From JAEUOS01 sp046160545 (GTDB taxonomy: Bacteria > Pseudomonadota > Gammaproteobacteria > Burkholderiales > JAEUOS01): a DNA stretch of 64,000 nt. This document shows positions 1 to 7,525 of the stretch, piece after piece. Position 1 is the stretch's first letter, and every line of letters starts with the position of its first letter. The notes beneath the pieces were generated by a model, which saw only the letters and a list, made by a program, of their open reading frames with translations, was not told where the DNA came from and ran no database searches. The stretch covers positions 1-64,000 of the forward strand of contig JBJXGS010000113.1 in assembly GCA_046160545.1 (NCBI GenBank). The letters run 5' to 3'. The translations under genes and the position numbers were made by a program.

Positions 1-311
1 CACATGGTGTTGATGCGCTCGAGGTCGGCCGCGCGAATCGCCTTCGCAGGCGTGCCACCCAGATAGGACGGCAGCAGTTCCTTGAGCGCCATGCGGTGCA
101 AGTCGTCAAGGTGCGTCCAGGGCAGCTTTCCGCTGCGCACCATCTGCATGTTGGGCTGGTAGGCACCGCGCCACGCATCGACTAAGCCTTCCCAGTCGAT
201 GCGCCAGCCTCGTTCCACATTCAGCGCGCGCCCTTCCGCGATGATGGAACCGCGCCAATCGACGCAGGTGCCGAAGACATCGAATACCAGTGCCTTGGGA
301 GCTTCTGTCAT
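1..311 (-). CDS. HAD superfamily, haloacid dehalogenase type II-like (3' end outside window)
   Basis: This is the first 103 codons of a gene that runs off the left edge. Residues 10-15 read FDVFGT, followed by VDWR. This is the first HAD motif, with Asp11 as the expected nucleophile, in the form typical of L-2-haloacid dehalogenase (type II) proteins. Family members hydrolyse 2-haloacids, but many homologues act on other small substrates, so the substrate is unknown. The ATG overlaps the stop codon of the upstream oxidoreductase (ATGA, 308-311), so the gene is translationally coupled in the GntR-dioxygenase-oxidoreductase unit. The catalytic Lys and the last Asp motif lie outside the window. 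Family is well supported; function is inferred only. Confidence 0.85.
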   Translation of the reverse strand, partial: MTEAPKALVFDVFGTCVDWRGSIIAEGRALNVERGWRIDWEGLVDAWRGAYQPNMQMVRSGKLPWTHLDDLHRMALKELLPSYLGGTPAKAIRAADLERINTM

Positions 312-1666
312 GCCGCCCGCCGCAAGGGGGCACCAAACACGGCCTCCATCTCGCGCCGCACCTTGTAGGCGGACAGCGTTTCGTCGACCTGCACGTCGGC
401 CCAGGTCAGACTCTGGCCGCGCGCCACCGGGCGCAGCACCTTGAGGTCGTTAGCCAGGCCCAGCGGCAGGCCGCCGATGGCCTGCGATGTGTTCGCGGGC
501 AGAAGCTTGCCCCACACGGTGTAGCCACCCTCGCCGTCGAGAACTTCACCGGGCAGCAAATCCTTCTTGGCGGTCGCGACAACGTCAGCATTCCAGCATG
601 TGGCAGCACCAGTTGCTTCTGCGCGCAGCGCGACCGAGGCCACGGAGATCCCCACCTCGAGGCCGATCAGGTGCCAGCGCTTGTAGAGGCAGGCGTAGCG
701 TCCGCTCGGATCGGTGCGTACCATGTATTCCTTGAAGCAATTGCGGATGTACTCGGTCTCGCCCTCGAACACCACGAACACGCCGAAGCGGATGTCGTAG
801 GGGATCGCGCGGCCGTTGGCTTCAAGCGAGGAGATGACTTCGACCTGGCCCTTGGCGTGCAGCACACCGCCTTCGGCGATCGGCCGGCAGACAAACGGAA
901 TGTCATCCACCGAGGCCGGCGGGTAGGTCAGTCCGTCGGGCGGGGCGATGAGCCCGGTCGCGTTGCAGACCGCGGTCGACTCGATCGAGGGCTTCGAGCC
1001 GTCGAGAAAGGAATTGAACATCTTCGGGTTGAGCCCGCCGATGCGTGCGGTCTCGGCAGTAAGCCCGTAGTGTCCCCAGACGGTCTCGGGTGTCGACTGC
1101 GAGAAATGCGGCAGCCACTTGTGGCCGCGTCCGGCGGCCACCACCGGGAATCCGGCGGCGCGCGCCCAGTCGACCAGGTCGCAGATCAGCGCCGGCTGGT
1201 CACCATACGCCAGACTGTAGACCACCCCCGCTTCCGCGGCGCGCCGCGCCAAGAGCGGTCCGCACAGTGCATCAGCCTCGACAGTCACGTTGACCACATG
1301 CTTACCGGCTGCAAATGCGGCCAGGATGTGGTCGACCGCCGCCACCGGGTTGCCGGTGCACTCGACGACGATATCGATAGCCGGATGGCGCACCAGCGCC
1401 TGCCAGTCCTCACCGACATGGGTGGTACCGGCGGCAAGGGCAGCGTCGATCGAGGCGGCCGCCGAGCGCTCCGGCGCCCAGCCCACGCGCGCCAGGTTGG
1501 CCTTGGCGCCGGTCGGGTTCAGGTCGGCGATCGCCACCAGATGCACGCCTGGCGTGCGCGGCACCTGGGCCAAGTACATGGAGCCGAACTTGCCGGCGCC
1601 GATCAGCCCCAGACGCACCGGCCGGCCATCCGCCTGGCGCTTGAGCAGCTTGGCATGGAGATTCAT
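308..1666 (-). CDS. NAD(P)-binding oxidoreductase with C-terminal SAF domain (COG4091-like)
   Basis: This is a 452-residue soluble enzyme. The N-terminus carries a Rossmann motif (LGLIGAGKFGSMY, about residues 18-30) and a homoserine-dehydrogenase-like strand order (VVECTGNP near residue 100). The last roughly 90 residues (LLPGEVLDGEGG, then LGLANDLKVLRPVARGQSLT) match the SAF domain pattern. Proteins of this layout are annotated as predicted homoserine dehydrogenase-like proteins. Several belong to sugar-acid or polyol catabolic clusters, and their exact reactions are often unproven. The start lies one base after the stop of the dioxygenase gene and the stop overlaps the HAD gene start, so the three are almost certainly one transcript. 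The reaction is probably an NAD(P)-linked oxidation or reduction of a small hydroxy or oxo acid, by inference. Confidence 0.85.
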   Translation of the reverse strand: MNLHAKLLKRQADGRPVRLGLIGAGKFGSMYLAQVPRTPGVHLVAIADLNPTGAKANLARVGWAPERSAAASIDAALAAGTTHVGEDWQALVRHPAIDIVVECTGNPVAAVDHILAAFAAGKHVVNVTVEADALCGPLLARRAAEAGVVYSLAYGDQPALICDLVDWARAAGFPVVAAGRGHKWLPHFSQSTPETVWGHYGLTAETARIGGLNPKMFNSFLDGSKPSIESTAVCNATGLIAPPDGLTYPPASVDDIPFVCRPIAEGGVLHAKGQVEVISSLEANGRAIPYDIRFGVFVVFEGETEYIRNCFKEYMVRTDPSGRYACLYKRWHLIGLEVGISVASVALRAEATGAATCWNADVVATAKKDLLPGEVLDGEGGYTVWGKLLPANTSQAIGGLPLGLANDLKVLRPVARGQSLTWADVQVDETLSAYKVRREMEAVFGAPLRRAA

Positions 1667-1667
1667 G

Positions 1668-2531
1668 TCAGGCCGCCTCTTTGAGTAGACCTGTCAATTC
1701 CTCGGCGGGCGTGCCGTCCTTCCAGGGTGTCTCGACCGCATAGTCCTTCATGAGGCAATCGTCCGGCATGCACTCGATGGCATCGAACTGGCGATGTGCG
1801 ATATAGCCGGGGCGCTTGAAGCGGCCGATGCGGTTGGACACCGCGTTCAGGGAAAGATAAACGTTTACCCGGTTCCACGGCGACAGGTTGGAGGTCGAGG
1901 CGTGCACCAGGCAGCCGTGGAACAGGATCATCGAACCCGGCGGTCCCTTGGGGGCCACGATGCCACCCTTCAAGCCACCGGCTTTTTCCACCATGCGCGT
2001 GATGGTGTCCTTGTTGATGGTCCACAGCGGATACGAGGTGGTGCTGGTGTCATGCCCGGCGTCGAGCACGCCGGCCTTGTGGCTGCCAGGAATGAACATC
2101 AGCGGCCCGTTGAACTCGTTGGTGTCGTCCAGGAAGATGGCGACGTTCATCGCCCGCGCCGCCGGCATGTGGTCGTCGTTCATCCAGGTACCGTAGTCCT
2201 GGTGCCATTGCCACACATCGCCGTCGAAGGCCATCTTGCCGTTGATCTTGAACTGGTGCATGTAGAGCTTCTCGCCGAAGATCTGCTCGACTGGTTCGAC
2301 CATGCGCGGATGCCGCGCCAGGCGCGCGAACATGTCGTTGTACTTGTGCGCAGCGAAATTGGTGCGCACCGCGTCCGAACCGCGTTCGCGAACGTTCTCC
2401 GGGCGCTTTTGCGCGTAGATGCCGGGCACCTCGGCGTTCAGGCGCGCCACTTCGGGCGGGGTGAAGAGGGACGGGAAGAACAGATAGCCATCGCGGTCGA
2501 AGGTGTCGAGTTGCGCTTGGGAGAGCTTCAT
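1668..2531 (-). CDS. Phytanoyl-CoA dioxygenase (PhyH) family Fe(II)/2-oxoglutarate oxygenase
   Basis: This 287-residue protein has the non-haem iron facial triad. His110 and Asp112 sit in WQWHQDYG. The distal His, probably His210, lies in FHGCLVHAS, followed by NLSPWNR where Arg221 would bind 2-oxoglutarate. The spacing resembles the PhyH/ectoine-hydroxylase family, whose members hydroxylate small substrates using O2 and 2-oxoglutarate. The start ATG overlaps the stop of the GntR gene (2528-2531), and the next gene follows after one base. The neighbours (SAF oxidoreductase, HAD hydrolase, GntR regulator) suggest the first, oxygenative step of a small catabolic route. The substrate cannot be read from the sequence. 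Confidence 0.9.
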   Translation of the reverse strand: MKLSQAQLDTFDRDGYLFFPSLFTPPEVARLNAEVPGIYAQKRPENVRERGSDAVRTNFAAHKYNDMFARLARHPRMVEPVEQIFGEKLYMHQFKINGKMAFDGDVWQWHQDYGTWMNDDHMPAARAMNVAIFLDDTNEFNGPLMFIPGSHKAGVLDAGHDTSTTSYPLWTINKDTITRMVEKAGGLKGGIVAPKGPPGSMILFHGCLVHASTSNLSPWNRVNVYLSLNAVSNRIGRFKRPGYIAHRQFDAIECMPDDCLMKDYAVETPWKDGTPAEELTGLLKEAA

Positions 2532-3256
2532 GGCAGGACTCCGTTTAGTGGTTGAGTTTGCTGGGGTTTGTTCGGCGCCGCGCAGGCAGCCATCAGGCGC
2601 AGGTTAAGACTGCGTCCGGCGTTACCGGCATGCCGGCGTGCCAGTTGTTCTGCCAGGTCCGCATCACCGGCGTGGATTGCCGCGACGATCGCAGCGTGTT
2701 CATTCCACACGGCGATGCGCGCGTCGGCCTGGCGCAGCACCGCGCCCATGGCGCGGCGGATGTGCTGCCAATGCCGGCCTGCACTGTCGGCGATATAAGG
2801 GTTGCCGGATGCGGCATAGATCGCGTTATGCAGGGCCAGATCCACGTCGATCATCGCTGCCATATCGGTACCGGCTGCGACCTTGCGTCCGTGCGTCAGG
2901 AGCCCGCTCTCGATGCGCGCGCCGCGCTGTGCGGCCAGACGGGCTGCCAGTCCGTCGAGCACCGAGCGCACCTCGTAGAGCCCGGCAATCATGGCCGGAT
3001 CCAATGGCGCCACCATCAGGCCGCGCGAAGCTCCCGGAACGCCGGACTTGGCCGGTGCGTCCACGACCATGCCTTCCTGCTTGAGCAAACGCAACGCCTG
3101 CAGGACCGGCTGGCGAGAAACGGCAAGTGTCACAGCCAGTTCTTCCTGGGTGAGGCGGTGACCCGGCGCGAATTCGCCGCTGCTGATCGCCGCGGCAAGG
3201 GTCGCGTACGCCTGTTCGACCAGGTTCGGGACCGCGCGCAAATGGGGAAGGGACAA
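2528..3256 (-). CDS. GntR family transcriptional regulator, FCD (FadR) subfamily
   Basis: An N-terminal winged helix (VEQAYATLAAAI, then LTQEELAVTLAVSRQPVLQALRLL) is followed by an all-helical FCD ligand domain with the metal-site pattern (DVDLALHNAIY, then HAAIVAAI). I chose the TTG at 3256 because a GGAG lies five bases upstream and the helix-turn-helix then begins at the usual distance from the N-terminus. The frame stays open to an ATG at 3373, but that would add about 39 residues of low-complexity, Arg-rich sequence and would put a perfect 15-base palindrome inside the coding region. It is the promoter-proximal gene of the dioxygenase unit, so it probably controls that unit and itself, responding to a pathway metabolite. 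Confidence 0.88.
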   Translation of the reverse strand: MSLPHLRAVPNLVEQAYATLAAAISSGEFAPGHRLTQEELAVTLAVSRQPVLQALRLLKQEGMVVDAPAKSGVPGASRGLMVAPLDPAMIAGLYEVRSVLDGLAARLAAQRGARIESGLLTHGRKVAAGTDMAAMIDVDLALHNAIYAASGNPYIADSAGRHWQHIRRAMGAVLRQADARIAVWNEHAAIVAAIHAGDADLAEQLARRHAGNAGRSLNLRLMAACAAPNKPQQTQPLNGVLP

Positions 3257-3337
3257 GCTTGCTCCAATAATAGCCTCAGCCAACGCGAGTCGCGATCGCC
3301 GCAGGAAGCGATGAACCGGAAAGCCGGATTCACGTTC

Positions 3338-3352
3338 TGTATTCAGAATACA
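3338..3352. promoter_or_regulatory. Candidate GntR operator: 15-base palindrome
   Basis: TGTATTC-A-GAATACA is a perfect inverted repeat with 7-base arms around one central base, and two further outer pairs match beyond one mismatch. It contains the GTNN..NNAC core style common for FadR-subfamily regulators. It lies about 80 bases upstream of the proposed TTG start of the adjacent GntR gene, so autoregulation of the dioxygenase unit is the simplest reading. It also sits about 115 bases upstream of the divergent DUF2165 gene. Confidence 0.5.
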
Positions 3353-3466
3353 AAGATCGCGGGTAGCTGTCAATCACCTATGGCGGATTCAGCCCCGCTC
3401 GCGCATCGCCAATCCAGCGGCTCTGATAGATTCGTCCGGCCTCAATCCGCCAAGACGCCCGAGCCC

Positions 3467-3952
3467 ATGCCCGTTATCCAGATTCTTCAGACTCTTTTGG
3501 TGTTTCTGGTCGGCGCATTCGCCGCGCTGGTGACCTGGAACAACATCGCCGATCCGCGCTCCAACCTGCGTTTTGTCGAGCACCTCATGCGCATGGACAC
3601 GATTTTCCCCGACAGCGGACTCAAGTCCCGTGCCATTGACTCGCCTTTGCTTCACCGCCTGGCTTTTGGCGCGATCGTAGTCGTTGAAGCAATGACAGCC
3701 ATGGCATGCCTGGCCGGCGCAATCCGTCTGGCCCTGATGTGGGGAGCGCCGGTCGAAGTGTTTCACGCCGCCAAGGACTTGGCCTTCGCGGGACTGGGGC
3801 TCGGCTTTGCGCTCTGGTTTGGCGGATTCATGGTCATCGGCGGCCAGTGGTTTGCAAGTTGGCAATCCAGGGACTGGAACGGTCGCGAGTCTGCCTTCAT
3901 GTTCTATTCCGCGATTGGCATCGCGATGCTGGTACTGCTGCACCGTGCATAG
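3467..3952 (+). CDS. DUF2165 family integral membrane protein
   Basis: This is a 161-residue protein with about four hydrophobic spans: residues 2-23, 64-90, 100-126 and 140-160. The signature segment (TWNNIADPRSNLRFVEHLM) follows the first span and GRESAFMFY precedes the last. This matches the small DUF2165 membrane family, whose function is unknown. The frame is open further upstream, but the ATG at 3467 places the first membrane span right at the N-terminus as in the family. The gene is divergent from the GntR regulator, and the dyad at 3338-3352 lies between them. No operon partner is obvious. Confidence 0.82.
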   Translation: MPVIQILQTLLVFLVGAFAALVTWNNIADPRSNLRFVEHLMRMDTIFPDSGLKSRAIDSPLLHRLAFGAIVVVEAMTAMACLAGAIRLALMWGAPVEVFHAAKDLAFAGLGLGFALWFGGFMVIGGQWFASWQSRDWNGRESAFMFYSAIGIAMLVLLHRA

Positions 3953-4023
3953 GGCCGGAGATCCCGGTACAGGCCGTTTCACCTGCTTGGCCGCCACTTT
4001 CAGCCTGCCCATGCAGGAAAACC

Positions 4024-4069
4024 CTTGTAAGGCAAATTCCTACAAGTCGTCGGGGTGTTTTTCCTACAA
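4024..4069. repeat. TTCCTACAA direct repeats with an inverted partner
   Basis: TTCCTACAA occurs at 4037-4045 and again at 4061-4069, 24 bases apart. A near-inverted copy (CTTGTAAGG, 4024-4032) pairs with the first one around a six-base CAAATT centre, with one bulged base. The element is A/T-richer than its surroundings and lies about 80 bases upstream of a small unknown gene. It could be a two-site operator or a promoter-proximal hairpin. I do not recognise the binding protein. Confidence 0.4.
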
Positions 4070-4144
4070 CTCATGCGGAGTTGGCCAGCTATCGCCATAG
4101 CTCCTTCGGACTATAGGATGCTCCATCCAACCCGGGATCGGATC

Positions 4145-4411
4145 ATGATCGAACGCCTTTCCAGATGGCTCACGCTGCACCTGATGAAGCACCGTGCCGA
4201 GCGACATTCCGGATGCAGTATCGACCTGGCCCGGTTGCGCTCGGACCCGGAGTACGCGGGCGCGATCCACATGCTCGCGCAGTTCACGCTGGAGAGCGAA
4301 CTGCGAGCTCTCGGAGCCTTGTCTGCGGTCAACCCATCGCCTGCCCCGGAGCTTATCGGTTCCGATCCGCGCACTGCGCAGGTGATACCGTTGCGGCGTG
4401 CGGCTGCATAG
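4145..4411 (+). CDS. Small hypothetical protein (88 aa)
   Basis: I do not recognise this protein. The ATG at 4145 gives an 88-residue basic product: an amphipathic N-terminal helix (IERLSRWLTLHLMKHRAERH), a middle part with SIDLARLRSDPEYAGAIHMLAQF, and a Pro/Ala tail. There is no signal peptide, metal motif or membrane span. Support comes from codon use like the neighbours, an upstream spaced-repeat element, and a position that would otherwise be a 500-base gap. It ends about 60 bases before the convergent quinone oxidoreductase gene. A shadow frame cannot be excluded. Confidence 0.45.
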   Translation: MIERLSRWLTLHLMKHRAERHSGCSIDLARLRSDPEYAGAIHMLAQFTLESELRALGALSAVNPSPAPELIGSDPRTAQVIPLRRAAA

Positions 4412-4472
4412 CCTTTGTACTTTGTAGGGCGCCCGTCGGCGCGCCTGCAACAGCGTGCGCGCTGGACGGTCG

Positions 4473-5462
4473 TCAGGCTGCGCCGACTGCGATGACTACT
4501 TTGCCGACGACCGCGGCCTCGACCGCCTGGTGCGCGGCGATGACCTCCCCAAACCCGAATCTGCGGTACTGCGGGTGCGCCGCCTTGCCCGACACAAGCC
4601 AGGCATTGATGTCGCGTCCGGCGTCCTGCATGGCCTGTTGCGGCATCTCGTAGACGAACACCCACAAGAGATGCACGTTCTTGAACATCATCGGGTAGAA
4701 GGGCAGCGCTGGTTCCGGAGCGCCCATCGATGCGTAGGTGGCGATTGAGCCGTTGTTCCTGAGCACGGCCAGCGTGGTCTTGAGGTTGGCGCCGAAGTCA
4801 ACATCGACCACATGGTCGATCCCCGCACCGCCTGTCAGCGCGGCGACGCGCTCCGGGACATCATCACTGCGGTAGTTGATGACCTCATCGGCCCCGGCAC
4901 GCCGCGCTTCGGCGCCTTTCTCCTCGCCTGACACGGTGGCAATCACGCGCGCACCGCCTCGTTTGGCGAGTTGAATCGCGTAGAAACCGACCGCGCCGGC
5001 ACCACCGGTGACGAGCACGGTCTTGCCGCCGACCGGACCGCAGCCAAAGACCGCGCGGTGCGCGGTCATCGCAGGCACGCCTAAGCCGGCGCCGATCTCG
5101 AAGGAGATTCCGTCAGGCAACTTGAAGGCCCGCTGCGACGGGGTCACCGTGTACTCGGCGGCCGTTCCCATGGGGCGCAGCCAGCCGGTGGAGTGCAGCC
5201 AGACACGCTCACCGATGCGCGAGGCGTCGACTCCGGCACCGACCTTGTCGATCACTCCGGCTCCGTCGTTGTTCGGCACTGCCCAGGGAAACGCGAGTTT
5301 TTGGGTCGGCGACCCCATGCGCCGTTTCACGTCGGATGGATTGACTGCGGAGACCGCCACGCGCACACGGACTTCGCCGGCGGCGGGTTCGGGCGTGGGG
5401 CGTTCGCCCGTAATCAGGACATCGGCGGCTGCGCCGTTCTTTTCAAACCAGACTGCTTTCAT
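4473..5462 (-). CDS. NADPH:quinone oxidoreductase, MDR/zeta-crystallin type
   Basis: This is a 329-residue medium-chain dehydrogenase/reductase without the structural or catalytic zinc Cys residues. It has the GroES-like N-terminal half (SAVNPSDVKRRMG, then PNNDGAGVIDKVG) and a Rossmann nucleotide motif (TGGAGAVGFYAIQLAK, about residues 151-166). Members reduce quinones or enones with NADPH, and the physiological substrate is usually unknown. Its ATG lies eight bases after the stop codon of a truncated enoyl-CoA-hydratase-like frame, which suggests it was once the downstream gene of an acyl-CoA operon. It is convergent with the small gene to its left. Confidence 0.9.
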   Translation of the reverse strand: MKAVWFEKNGAAADVLITGERPTPEPAAGEVRVRVAVSAVNPSDVKRRMGSPTQKLAFPWAVPNNDGAGVIDKVGAGVDASRIGERVWLHSTGWLRPMGTAAEYTVTPSQRAFKLPDGISFEIGAGLGVPAMTAHRAVFGCGPVGGKTVLVTGGAGAVGFYAIQLAKRGGARVIATVSGEEKGAEARRAGADEVINYRSDDVPERVAALTGGAGIDHVVDVDFGANLKTTLAVLRNNGSIATYASMGAPEPALPFYPMMFKNVHLLWVFVYEMPQQAMQDAGRDINAWLVSGKAAHPQYRRFGFGEVIAAHQAVEAAVVGKVVIAVGAA

Positions 5463-5470
5463 GGCTGCCT

Positions 5471-5650
5471 CTACTTTCTGGTGAACTGTGGCCGGCGCTT
5501 CTCATCGAGGCCCTCAACAGCTTGGCGGTGGTTCTGCGTGGAAAACGTCATAGTCTCATAGGCAATACTTGCGTCCATGACGGCCGCTGCGACCTCAGCC
5601 TCGACCTGCGTGAAGACCGCCGCGTACAATCCCCGCTTCACCGCTTCGAA
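5471..5650 (-). pseudogene. Truncated enoyl-CoA hydratase (crotonase) C-terminus
   Basis: The minus-strand frame ending at 5471 codes for about 58 residues that read like the extreme C-terminus of a crotonase-fold enzyme: AVKRGLYAA, a Glu-rich helix, ETMTFSTQNHRQAVEGLDEKRRPQF. The H-x-E/Q-A-V-x-(G/A)-(L/F)-x-E-K-R-x-P-x-F ending is typical of enoyl-CoA hydratases. No catalytic part precedes it. Around 5650 the recognisable similarity stops and the start of the opposite-strand CoxG-like gene begins. It is therefore most likely a remnant left by a deletion or rearrangement, and it lies just upstream of and in the same direction as the quinone oxidoreductase gene. Confidence 0.55.
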
Positions 5651-5657
5651 GAACACC

Positions 5658-6248
5658 ATGGAACTGACCGGCTCGCAACTCCTTCCCGTATCGCAGCAGA
5701 TCGCCTGGGACGCCCTCAATGATCCCGAGATCCTCAAGGCCTCGATCACGGGCTGCGAAACACTCGACCGCGTTTCCGAAACCGAATTCAACGCCGCAGT
5801 AACCGCCGCGATCGGGCCGGTCAAGGCGCGCTTCAAGGCCAAGCTCACACTCTCGGACGTGAACCCACCGGCCTCGTACAAGATCCGCTTCGATGGCCAG
5901 GGCGGCGCAGCCGGCTTCGGCAAGGGCGAGGCACGCGTCAATCTCCTGCCCGAGGGCGAGTCGACGCGCCTGGACTACGTCGCGCAGGCAAACGTGGGCG
6001 GCAAACTTGCGCAGATCGGCTCGCGACTGGTCGATGCGGCCTCCAAGAAACTGGCCGACGAGTTCTTCACCAAATTCAACGCCGAGCTCAAGCGGCGCCA
6101 TGCGCCTGCGACATCTGCCGAACCGGCGCACAGCCTGCCCGATGCGAACGCGTCAGCAGACGCGGGAAGCGGCACGCTGATGATGATCAGCGCCACCCTG
6201 ATCGCTGCCTTGGGCGTTGTCTATTACGTGCTGTCGCGCGTAGGCTAG
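5658..6248 (+). CDS. CoxG-like SRPBCC protein with C-terminal membrane anchor
   Basis: This 196-residue protein begins MELTGSQLLPV, continues with AWDALNDPEILKASITGCETL and then FKAKLTLSDVNPPASYKI. These are hallmarks of the carbon monoxide dehydrogenase subunit G (CoxG) branch of the SRPBCC/START-like fold. The final 25 residues (TLMMISATLIAALGVVYYVL) form one membrane helix, as in CoxG proteins that tether to the inner membrane. Classical CoxG helps a molybdenum hydroxylase reach the membrane, but no cox or xdh genes are in this window, so its partner is unknown. The ATG at 5658 fits the family N-terminus. It is convergent with zapE, nine bases apart. Confidence 0.85.
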   Translation: MELTGSQLLPVSQQIAWDALNDPEILKASITGCETLDRVSETEFNAAVTAAIGPVKARFKAKLTLSDVNPPASYKIRFDGQGGAAGFGKGEARVNLLPEGESTRLDYVAQANVGGKLAQIGSRLVDAASKKLADEFFTKFNAELKRRHAPATSAEPAHSLPDANASADAGSGTLMMISATLIAALGVVYYVLSRVG

Positions 6249-6257
6249 CGCGATCCG

Positions 6258-7445
6258 CTACTGCCGAAAGCCGTGCTGTTCGATGCGCGGCTCGCGCAAA
6301 TAGTCGACGGTCTGCATTTCGCGAATGCGGCTGGCGGTGCGCGCAAACTCGTGTACCAGGACCCCGGCGGTATATAGCTTCTCCGGTTCGACCGCCGCCG
6401 ACAGGATGACCTTGACCCGCGCGTCGTAGAGCACGTCGATCAGCCAGGTGAAGCGACGCGCCTCGGCTGCCAGACGCGGCCCCATTTCAGGAATGTCGGA
6501 CAGCACGATGGTATGGAAGCGCCGCGCCAGGTCGACGTAGTCGGTGTACGAGCGCGGTCCGCCGCACAGGGCTGTGAAGCTGAACCACACGATCCCGCCG
6601 GCACGGCGGATGTACGGAATGATGCGGCCCTCCACGTCGAGCGGCTGGTCTTCGTCCTCGACCTCGGCGATGCGCTCGAACTCGCGAGACAGCGCCGCTC
6701 CAGTCGACTCGTCGATAGGCGTGTGATAGACCTTGGCCAGTTCCAGGGCGCGGCGCCGGTAATCGACCCCGGCATCGACATTGATCACGTCGAGACGATC
6801 CTTGATCAGTTCGATCGCCGGCAGGAACTGCCCGCGCTGCAGGCCGTCCTTCCACAAAGTGTCGGGATGGTAGTTGGAAGTCATGCACAGCATGACGCGG
6901 TTGTCGAAGAGGTACCGCAACAGCCGCGCCAGGATCATCGCATCGGCGATGTCATTGACATGAAACTCATCAAAGCAGATCAGACGGTATTGCGCGCTGA
7001 TGTCCTGCGCCAGGCGCGCGAGCGGGTCCTCGGACCCCTTCAATTCATCGAGCGCCTGGTGCACGTCGCGCATGAAATGATGAAAATGCACGCGGCGCTT
7101 TTTGACCAGCGGCACGCACATGTAAAAGCTGTCCATCAGGAAGCTCTTGCCCCGCCCCACGCCGCCCCACAGGTAGACACCACGCGGCAAATCAGGCTTG
7201 ACGAAAAAGCGCTTCAGCGCGGTGTTGCGACGCGACTTGTAGCCGACCCACTCGTCGTAGAGCTCCTGCAGGCGCCGCACCGCGGCCAGTTGCGCGTCAT
7301 CGGCAACGTAACCGCGCCGCTCGATGACACGACGGCAGTAGTCGATGACATTGAGTTCACCTGACTCGGCCGCGGACACGATGTCGGCGATCGACTCGTC
7401 GTCTTCCTCCAGCGCGCCATCACGCATGGCGGCTTGATCGGCCAC
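6258..7445 (-). CDS. zapE: Cell division protein ZapE (AFG1-like ATPase)
   Basis: This is a 395-residue P-loop ATPase. The Walker A motif is GGVGRGKS (residues 94-101) and the Walker B is LICFDEFHVND. The family blocks HFHHFMRDVH, then CMTSNYHPDTLWKDGLQR, then TALCGGPRSYTDY are all present. ZapE associates with the Z ring in Escherichia coli, and eukaryotic AFG1 homologues act in mitochondrial protein quality control. The gene follows the 2-oxoglutarate dehydrogenase E3 gene by 80 bases on the same strand, a neighbourhood I recognise from betaproteobacteria. Two short hairpins lie in that gap. The start at 7445 is the first ATG, and a start at Met7 is also possible. Confidence 0.93.
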   Translation of the reverse strand: MADQAAMRDGALEEDDESIADIVSAAESGELNVIDYCRRVIERRGYVADDAQLAAVRRLQELYDEWVGYKSRRNTALKRFFVKPDLPRGVYLWGGVGRGKSFLMDSFYMCVPLVKKRRVHFHHFMRDVHQALDELKGSEDPLARLAQDISAQYRLICFDEFHVNDIADAMILARLLRYLFDNRVMLCMTSNYHPDTLWKDGLQRGQFLPAIELIKDRLDVINVDAGVDYRRRALELAKVYHTPIDESTGAALSREFERIAEVEDEDQPLDVEGRIIPYIRRAGGIVWFSFTALCGGPRSYTDYVDLARRFHTIVLSDIPEMGPRLAAEARRFTWLIDVLYDARVKVILSAAVEPEKLYTAGVLVHEFARTASRIREMQTVDYLREPRIEQHGFRQ

Positions 7446-7465
7446 GGCTCAAGGCGTCACCCGGC

Positions 7466-7517
7466 CGTGCAGTTGATCTGCACGCCGCATCGACCCGGCC
7501 CGAACCGGCTTGGTTCG
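7466..7517. other. Two consecutive short hairpins between lpd and zapE
   Basis: CGTGCAG-TTGAT-CTGCACG (7466-7484) and CGAACC-GGCTT-GGTTCG (7501-7517) are perfect inverted repeats with five-base loops. Neither is followed by a T run on the minus strand, so they are not canonical intrinsic terminators. They may attenuate or protect the 3' end of the odh message ahead of zapE. Confidence 0.35.
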
Positions 7518-7525
7518 TCCCAACA

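Noticed and set aside
290..1684. A 464-codon plus-strand frame opposite the SAF oxidoreductase
   Set aside because: It has no family features and is fully covered by a well-supported gene on the other strand.
4111..4665. Minus-strand frame between the small gene and the quinone oxidoreductase
   Set aside because: It is Arg-rich without motifs, and it overlaps the 3' end of a certain gene in another frame.
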